Source: Physella acuta (taxonomy: Eukaryota > Mollusca > Gastropoda > Physidae). From it: a DNA stretch of 64,000 nucleotides. The translations under genes were made by a program, and so were the position numbers. How positions within the stretch are numbered: the stretch's first letter is position 1; every line of letters begins with the position of its first letter. The notes under the pieces were generated by a model that worked only from the letters and a program-made list of their open reading frames with translations, did not search any database and was not told the DNA's origin. The stretch covers positions 1 through 64,000 of the forward strand of contig NW_026732295.1 of assembly GCF_028476545.1 (NCBI RefSeq). The letters run 5' to 3'. Shown piece by piece: positions 22,701-31,700 of the stretch.

Positions 22701-25700
22701 TTTTGCTATGTACACAAACTCTTAGAGTTAATAGAAATCTAGTATTTTTGTTTGGAACTATTAGTAATGCCATCTGAAGCATTGTTTATGTGGAATTTAA
22801 TAAGGGGATATAAAATGTCTTATGTGAATGAACATGAACAGCTAGCCTTGATTGCAATACAATGTCTCAATGTCTGACTATCAGGATTATTTGTGTGTCT
22901 AGTCACTGTTTAGTGCTTTTGATGCCACTAGATCTTGTACCATACAAAATTCTCTTGCCTTAACAGATGCACACTAACTGAGCATGCCAAAGGAGCTATA
23001 CTAGAGATCCGGAGAGGACTGGGCCAGTTTGGCTACATGATGAGGTCCTACAGTGGCAACACCATGTTTGATGAGAAGTTTGACTCGTCCAACTTCCGCG
23101 TCATTGTGTCCAAGCTCTCCCTAGCTGACCTTAATCGATGCCTGTTCAGGATTGACCAGGAGGAAAAGGATGACTGTTATGGTTTCGGGGCTTATGGAAT
23201 CCCAAACAGAGGAGCAATGGTTTATTGTGGACTTAGAGGTGAGTTCCCAAGGGAGCAATGGTTTATTGTGGACTTAGAGGTGAGTCGTAGGTCCTGGAAA
23301 CAAGTTCCCAAACAGAGGAGCAATGGTTTATTGTGGACTTAGAGGTGAGTCGTAGGTCCTGGAAACAAGTTCCCAAACAGAGGAGCAATGGTTTATTGTG
23401 GACTTAGAGGTGAGTGTAAGTTCCTGGAAACAAGTTCCCAAACAGAGGAGCATTGAAAGATGAGGGGATGGCATGGCTGAGTGGTAGAGCACTTGACTGT
23501 AAGCCAGAAGGTCTCGAGGTTGGATCTCAGTTCGGACATATGGCTGTAGGCTGTCGATGTGACCACCAAACTCTAATGGGTATCTGAGTTAAGTAAGCGT
23601 AAGTAAGGCTGATCACACCATCCCTTCAGTCAAGAAACATGAACACTACTTTATCTGCCGTATGAATCGTTAAGTCAGAAAAGGGAACTTATCCTTACTA
23701 TTTATAATGAAGCTGCCAGACCCTAGAAATAAAAGTTCCTGTAAATATCAGACAGGTGATGATGGTACTGGAATAGGCTACAGCCTACAAATGTCTTTTA
23801 AAACATTTGACAGGTATAACCTCCCAATTGAAAGAAATCCGTCCAGTTAATGACCTTGGACATCCACTATGTGGAAACTTGCGAGATGGCAACTGGTTGC
23901 CTGATTACATAGCCAACAGGATGAAACCCCATCAAAATCTACAGCAGGTAATGTCTTTAGCCATACCACTTCTCACAGTCCTCTCAGCTTTGATGGGTAC
24001 CTGGCATGTTTTGGTAGTACCACATCACAGTTGACTCAGCTTTGATGGGTACCTGGCATGTTTTGGTAGTACCACATCTCAGTTGACTCAGCTTTGATGG
24101 GTACCTGGCATGTTTTGGTAGTACCACATCTCAGTTGACTCAGCTTTGATGGGTACCTGACATGTTTTGGTAGTATCACATCACACTTGACTCAGCTTTA
24201 ATGGGTACCTGGCATGTTTTGGTAGTATCACATCACACTTGACTCAGCTTTAATGGGTACCTGGCATGTTTTGGTTGTACCACATCACACTTGACTCAGC
24301 TTTGATGGGTACCTGACTCACATCAAGTTACACAAATGGCCACACTATCCCCTTATATCCTGAAGTCATTGAAACAGAACACCTACTTCATCTACCGCAT
24401 GTGTCTTGGGCACACATTGGAAAAGATGATGGTTGTTTTTAGCAGGCTAACTGCTGCAAAACTGTTTATTATGAATTGTTATACCTGGTTGGAAAATATC
24501 TTAATATTATTGACTGTTTACTCTACTTGTTAGCTGGCTACCTGGTGTGAAAACATTTTGTTATTATTGACTGTTTCTTCTACTTGTGTAGCTGGCTACT
24601 TGGTTTGAAAACATCTTCACACCTTTGAAACTAATGCCACGTTTTCTGGTTCCCTGCTATTTTGATGCCATTGTGACTGGCGCTGATATTATATTGACTG
24701 AAGCTGCTCATGAATTGATGTCAGAGTAAGTTTATCTTTAAACTTTATTAATCTTTGACTTTATAACCTTTGAGATGTGTATCACTAACCTTAACTACAT
24801 AGATATTTTGTTCACTGATTCAAAACCCCAATGAGATCTTGGTCTCTTACTTAAACCCCATAGATATTTTGTTCACTGACTAAAAACCCATAGAGTAGTT
24901 GGTTACTAATGTTTAAAATTTTTCAGATGTAGTTAAATTATTGACAAAAAATGAAATTTTGTTTCCCTAGTTTTGTGAAAGACAGCTCCAATTTTGTGAA
25001 AACCCTGAGCATGACATCACTTCAAGTTGTCGGCTACACCTGTCAGGCCAGACTTCCTTTCTTGTCTCCAAAACTGTCTCCTCGTCCCAGAGAGGAGTTC
25101 AACAACCACAGCAAGAAGTTGGAGGAGGCTTGTCTTTCCATGTCTGCTGGTAGGCTTGTCTTTCCATGTCTGCTGGTAGGCTTGTCTTTCCATGTCTGCT
25201 GGTAGGCTTGTCTTTCCATGTCTGCTGGTAGGCTTGTCTTTCCATGTCTGCTGGTAGGCTTGTCTTTCCATGTCTGCTGGTAGGCTTGTCTTTCCATGTC
25301 TGCTGGTAGGCTTGTCTTTCCATGTCTGCTGGTAGGCTTGTCTTTCCATGTCTGCTGGTAGGCTTGTCTTTCCATGTCTGCTGGTAGGCTTGTCTTTCCA
25401 AGTCTGCTGGTAGGCTTGTCTTTCCATGTCTGCTGGTAGGCTTGTCTTTCCATGTCTGCTGGTAGGCTTGTCTTTCCAAGTCTGCTGGTAGGCTTGTCTT
25501 TCCATGTCTGCTGGTAGGCTTTGCTTTCACCCCTAGTGCAGTAGAACTAGCTGTCTGCCTTACTGCCTAGCTAATATTACAGCCTCCTATTCCTAGTTAA
25601 ACCGATTCATCAGTTGAACTAAACCTAGTTACTTTTTCAGGTTTTCCCCACTTTGGTGCAGGCTACATGAGAAACTGGGGGAGAGACACATTCATCTCCC

Positions 25701-28700
25701 TGCGTGGGCTACTTCTGATCACAGGGAGACATGAGGAGGCCAGGTGAGTAGGTTTTGTGTCAGGTCACATGTGGGTGGGGGAGAGACATTCATCTCCCTG
25801 CGTGGTCTTCTTCTGATCACAGGGAGACATGAGGAGGCCAGGTGAGTAGGTTTTGTGTCAGGTCACATGTGGGGGGGGGGGGGGGAGACATTCATCTCCC
25901 TGCGTGGTCTTCTTCTGATCACAGGGAGACATGAGGAGGCCAGGTGAGTAGGTTTTGTGTCAGGTCACATGTGGGGGGGGGGGGAGACATTCATCTCCCT
26001 GCGTGGGCTTCTTCTGATCACAGGGAGACATGAGGAGGCCAGGTGAGTAGGTTTTGTGTCAGGTCACATGTGGGGGAGAGACACATTCATCTCCCTGCGT
26101 GGGCTTCTTCTGATCACAGGGAGACATGAGGAGGCCAGGTGAGTAGGTTTTGTGTCAGGCCACATGTGGGGGGGGGGGGGGGGGGAGCAATACACCTTGA
26201 TCTCACCCTACATGTGTTTCTCAACCATGGTTACCCACCCCATATGATATAAAAATTAGTGTGTAAAGTTTGCTTCTTCCAATTTTTTAAATCCCCTTTT
26301 GGAATTGACTTAACCATTAATTATTGATTAGTAAACATAAAGTTAAAAATAAATACCATTTTAAAGTCATTATAAGTAGTAATATTATGTAATGGCTGTA
26401 AGAAACGATCTACCATTGGACTATCTCTGCAGGCACATCATACTGGGTTATGGTGGCACACTGCGTCATGGGCTGATTCCTAATTTGCTGAATGAGGGGA
26501 CGGGGTCCAGGTACAACGCCAGAGATGCTGTCTGGTTCTGGTTGACTGCCATCAGGAACTACTGTCTGGAGGTCAAGGATGGATACAACATCCTCAATGA
26601 TCCGGTCAGTCGGATGTACCCAACTGATGACTCCCCACCCCAGCCTCCAGGCTCACATGTAAGTTGGTTGTATGGGGTAGGGTTAGTAGGTTGTATGGGG
26701 TTAGGCTTAGTAGGTTGTATGGGGCTAGTAGGTTGTATGGGGTTAGGGTTAGTAGGTTGTATGGGGCTAGTAGGTTGTATGGGGTTAGGGTTAGTAGGTT
26801 GTATGGGGCTAGTAGGTTGTATGGGGTTAGGGTTAGGTTGTATGGGGTTAGGGTTAGTAGGTTGTATGGGGTTAGGGTTAGTAGGTTGTATGGGGTTAGG
26901 GTTAGTAGGTTGTATGGGGCTAGGGTTAGTAGGTTGTATGGGGCTAGGCTTAGTAGGTTGTATGGGTTTAGGTTTGGTAGGTTGTATGGGGTTAGAGTAG
27001 GTTGTATGGGGTTAGAGTAGGTTGTATGGGGTTAGAGTAGGTTGTATGGGATTAGAGTAGGTTGTATGGGGTTAGGGTTAGTAGGTTGTATGGGGCTAGG
27101 CTTAGTAGGTTGTATGGGTTTAGGTTTGGTAGGTTGTATGGGGTTAGAGTAGGTTGTATGGGGTTAGAGTAGGTTGTATGGGGTTAGAGTAGGTTGTATG
27201 GGGTTAGAGTAGGTTGTATGGGATTAGAGTAGGTTGTATGGGGTTAGGGTTAGTAGGTTGTATGGGATTAGAGTAGGTTGTATGGGGTTAGAGTAGGTTG
27301 TATGGGGTTAGAGTAGGTTGTATGGGGTTAGAGTAGGTTGTATGGGGTTAGGGTTAGTAGGTTGTATGGGATTAGAGTAGGTTGTATGGGGTTAGAGTAG
27401 GTTGTATGGGGTTAGAGTAGGTTGTATGGGGTTAGAGTAGGTTGTATGGGATTAGAGTAGGTTGTATGGGGTTAGGCTTAGATTATGTAGTCTGCTCATT
27501 GTCAGCTGATTTGTTTTGCCAGGACCAAAAGCTGTGTGATGTGATGCAGGAAGCTTTGACCAGACACGCTGAGGGTGTCAAGTTTAGAGAGAGGAATGCT
27601 GGATACCAGATAGATGACCAGATGACAGATGAAGGTACTGCAACAATCAGATAGATAGGGTTAGATTAGACTGGAATGACATGTTAGATTGTTACATGTG
27701 TTGTTAAACTGTTACATGTGCTGTTAAACTGTTACATGTGTTGTTAAATTGTTACATGTGCTGTTAGATTGTTACATGTGTTGTTAAATTGTTAGATGTG
27801 CTGTGACTGATGTTGTGTTTCAGGATTCAACAATGAGGTAGGCGTGGACTGGCAGACAGGGTTTGTGTTTGGTGGCAATGAACACAACTGTGGTACATGG
27901 ATGGACAAGATGGGCAGCTCAGCTAGAGCAGGGAACAAAGGGAAGCCATCCACACCCAGGTACACACTTGTGTACTCTAGCAGGGGAGATCACTTTATTT
28001 TAATAGTGGTGTTTGAAATTATTAAAATAGGGTAATTGTTGTAGAAAAAGTTGGTGATGTAAAACTAAGGGTTCACGTTGAAGAACTGATGGTTCATGTA
28101 GTAGTTGATGTTGTATGTTTCAGAGATGGGTCTGCTGTAGAGCTGGTTGGAATGTGCGCTGGTGTTGTCAAGTTTCTCTCTGAGGCTAAAAAGAGCAACC
28201 TGTACCCATATGATGGTGTGGAGCCCCTACTCAATGGTATGGTCTCAACTTTGACCCTTTATACCAGGCTTTGTAGCTCTCTAATGTAACCATATCCACT
28301 ATTGAACTAAATGTAGAATAATTTAACATACCCTATACTATTTAATTAAGAATTCAACATTGATTGGATATATATATATATATATATATTTAAAGATATT
28401 CAAAGCATGCTTAAGTTGACTCCTAATTGACCACCTACATATTTTAAAAAAATTGATTAATGTAAAATCGTACATGACATGCGAGATTGTGTATTGTTTT
28501 CACTTAATAGATTTACCATCTAAATATTAATTTCCCAATGGTTTAGGAAAAAAACAGAAAATCCTGTTCAGTGAATGGTTTGAAAAAATCCAGAAAAGTT
28601 TTGAGCAGTTTTACTTCATTGCCAAGTCCCCCGATCCTAAGGAGCCTCGTCCAGATCTAGTTAACAAGAGGGGGATCTACAAGGATACACTGAACGCCTC

Positions 28701-31700
28701 GCAGTGCTGGACAGACTACCAGCTGAGGTGTAACTTCCCTATAGCCATGGTCGCAGTAAGTTGGAGCTACAGTTTCTCACACTTTACCCCACTGACGTGT
28801 CTCACTTACCTGGTGCTAATTTAAAGTCCAGTTTAACTTCCCTATAGCCATGGTCGCAGTAAGTTGGAGCTACAGTTTCTCACACTTTATCCCACTGGAG
28901 TGTCTCACTGGTGCTAATATAAAGTCCAGTTTAATTTCCCTATAGCCATGGTCGCAGTAAGTTGGAGCTACAGTTTCTCACACTTTATCCCACTGGAGTG
29001 TCTCACTTATCTGGTGCTAATATAAAGTCCAGTTTAATTTCCCTATAGCCATGGTCGCAGTAAGTTGGAGCAACAGTTTCTCACACTTTATCCCACTGGA
29101 GTGTCTCACTGGTGCTAATATAAAGTCCAGTTTAACTTCCTTATAGCCATGGTCGCAGTAAGTTGGAGCTACAGTTTGTCACACTTTATCCCACTGGAGT
29201 GTCTCACTTACCTGGTGCTAATATAAAGTCCAGTTTAACTTCCTTATAGCCATGGTCGCAGTAAGTTGGAGCTACAGTTTGTCACACTTTATCCCACTGG
29301 AGTGTCTCACTTACCTGGTGCTAATATAAAGTCCAGTTTAACTTCCTTATAGCCATGGTCGCAGTAAGTTGGAGCTACAGTTTGTCACACTTTATCCCAC
29401 TGGAGTGTCTCACTTACCTGGTGCTAATATAAAGTCCAGTTTAACTTCCCCTAGAACTGTTTTTATCATGTTTCCGACAAAAATGTCATTTGTTTGATCG
29501 AGTTTCTATCTGACATTATAAGCACACTATAAAGATAGTAAATAATTTTCTCTTTCTCCCAGTGTCCAGAAATCTTTAGTCCTGAGAATGCTTGGTCAGC
29601 ATTGACTGTGGTGGAGAAAGTTTTAATGGGCCCATTAGGGATGAAGACTCTAGACTCAAGGTAAACTACCTGCCCTTATGTGTGAGTTGTCTGGTGCAAA
29701 GTTCTAGTTAGTATCTCAAGTAGACTTGACCATCTTAATTAAACTTGACCACCCTGTGTGACCAGCCTACTTAATTCTGATCATACTGATTAGACAAACA
29801 TCCCAATTACACTTGACCACTCTGTATAGATTTGACAATACTATATAGACTTGACCATCCTGATTAGACAAACATCCCAATTACACTTGACCACTCTGTA
29901 TAGATTTGACAATACTATATAGACTTTACCATCCTGATTAGACAAACATCCCAATTACACTTGACCACTCTGTATAGATTTGACAATACTATATAGACTT
30001 GACCATCCTGATTAGACAAACATCCCAATTACACTTGACCACTCTGTATAGATTTGACAATACTATATAGACTTGACCATCCTGATTACACAAACATCCC
30101 AATTACACTTGACCACTCTGTATAGATTTGTCAATACTATATAGACTTGACCATCCTGATTAGATTTGACTCGAACATCTTATGAAGATTTCATCAATGA
30201 AATTTACAATATAGTGTTTGTTTTGCTTTTACAAAGACTACTAGTATAGGAGTATGATGCTTTGTTTTGCAGTGACTACTGGTATAGGGGAGACTACTAT
30301 AATGTCAATGTTTTGTTTTACAGTGACTACTGGTATAGGGGAGACTACTCTAATGTCAATGTTTTGTTTTACAGTGACTACTGGTATAGGGGAGACTACT
30401 ATAATGTCAATGTTTTGTTTTACAGTGACTACTGGTATAGGGGAGACTACTCTAATGTCAATGTTTTGTTTTACAGTGACTACTGGTATAGGGGAGACTA
30501 CTGTAGTGTCAATGTTTTGTTTTACAGTGACTACTGGTATAGGGGAGACTACTATAATGTCAATGTTTTGTTTTACAGTGACTACTGGTATAGGGGAGAC
30601 TACTCTAATGTCAATGTTTTGTTTTACAGTGACTACTGGTATAGGGGAGACTACTATAATGACAATGATACCACAGATATTCATGTTGCCAATGGATGGA
30701 ACTACCATCAAGGACCAGTATGTATACATGAACAGTTTAGGTTTACTATTTTAACTTTATTATATATAGAATATAGGTGTATATTGTAATCAAACACAAA
30801 AATCAAATGAAATTTTTACAATTTTAGCAGTTTGCATTTCTATACTTCAGTTTTGCAAGAAATCTATCTTGAAGATTTTATCTGTTCGTCGGAAAACTTG
30901 GTTTAGCAATTTGTTGGTGTGTTCGTCTGTGTGTATGTCTGTAAGCACAATAACTTGAGTTCCTTTTCAACAATGTTGAAAAAATTTCATATCAAAGTTT
31001 TTTTATCATATTTGTAATCACTATCAACTTTTGTGTGAGGTAACCGGGAGTGTTACTTATTCTCTAGTATCTCAAAAACTGATAACTTGAGTATTGTTCA
31101 AGTTAGTTGAATAAAATTTCACATGTAAGTGAGAGCCAAATAGTACTTGACAAACGAACCTAATTTAATTTCTATAACAGGAATGGTTGTGGCTTTTGGG
31201 ATTTTTCCTGATAGCCAAATTGTATTTTGTGAGAGCCAAATTTTATTTTGTGAGAGCCAAATTTTATTTTGTGAGAGCCAAATAGTACTTTGTCAAATGA
31301 ACCTACTTTAATTTCTACAACAGGAATGGTTGTGGCCTGTGGGATTTTTCCTGATAGCCAAATTGTATTTTGTGAGAGCCAAATTGTATTTTGTGAGAGC
31401 CAAATTTTATTTTGTGAGAGCCAAATAGTACTTTGTCAAATGAACCTACTTTAATTTCTACAACAGGAATGGTTGTGGCCTGTGGGATTTTTCCTGATAG
31501 CCAAATTGTATTTTGTGAGAGCCAAATTGTATTTTGTGAGAGCCAAATTGTATTTTGTGAGAGCCAAATAGTACTTTGTCAAATGAACCTACTTTAATTT
31601 CTACAACAGGAATGGTTGTGGCCTGTGGGATTTTTCCTGAGAGCCAAATTGTATTTTGCCAAAAAACTTGAAGCCAAATCTCCCGGAACTTTACACGCCA

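Noticed and set aside
25017-25530. Three overlapping - strand frames ([11 protein letters not shown] repeats)
   Set aside because: Antisense to the exon 19 donor array. The 26-bp period opens all frames alike.
26660-27480. Interstitial telomere
   Set aside because: TTAGGG words are mixed with TAGGTTGTATGG in 17-24 bp units; not a run of pure telomeric repeats.
30241-30729. 162-codon - strand frame of [16 protein letters not shown] repeats
   Set aside because: Antisense shadow of the 51-bp exon 27 array.
10456-31609. CRISPR-like reading of the regular arrays
   Set aside because: Units are contiguous tandem copies without unique spacers, in a spliced eukaryotic gene.
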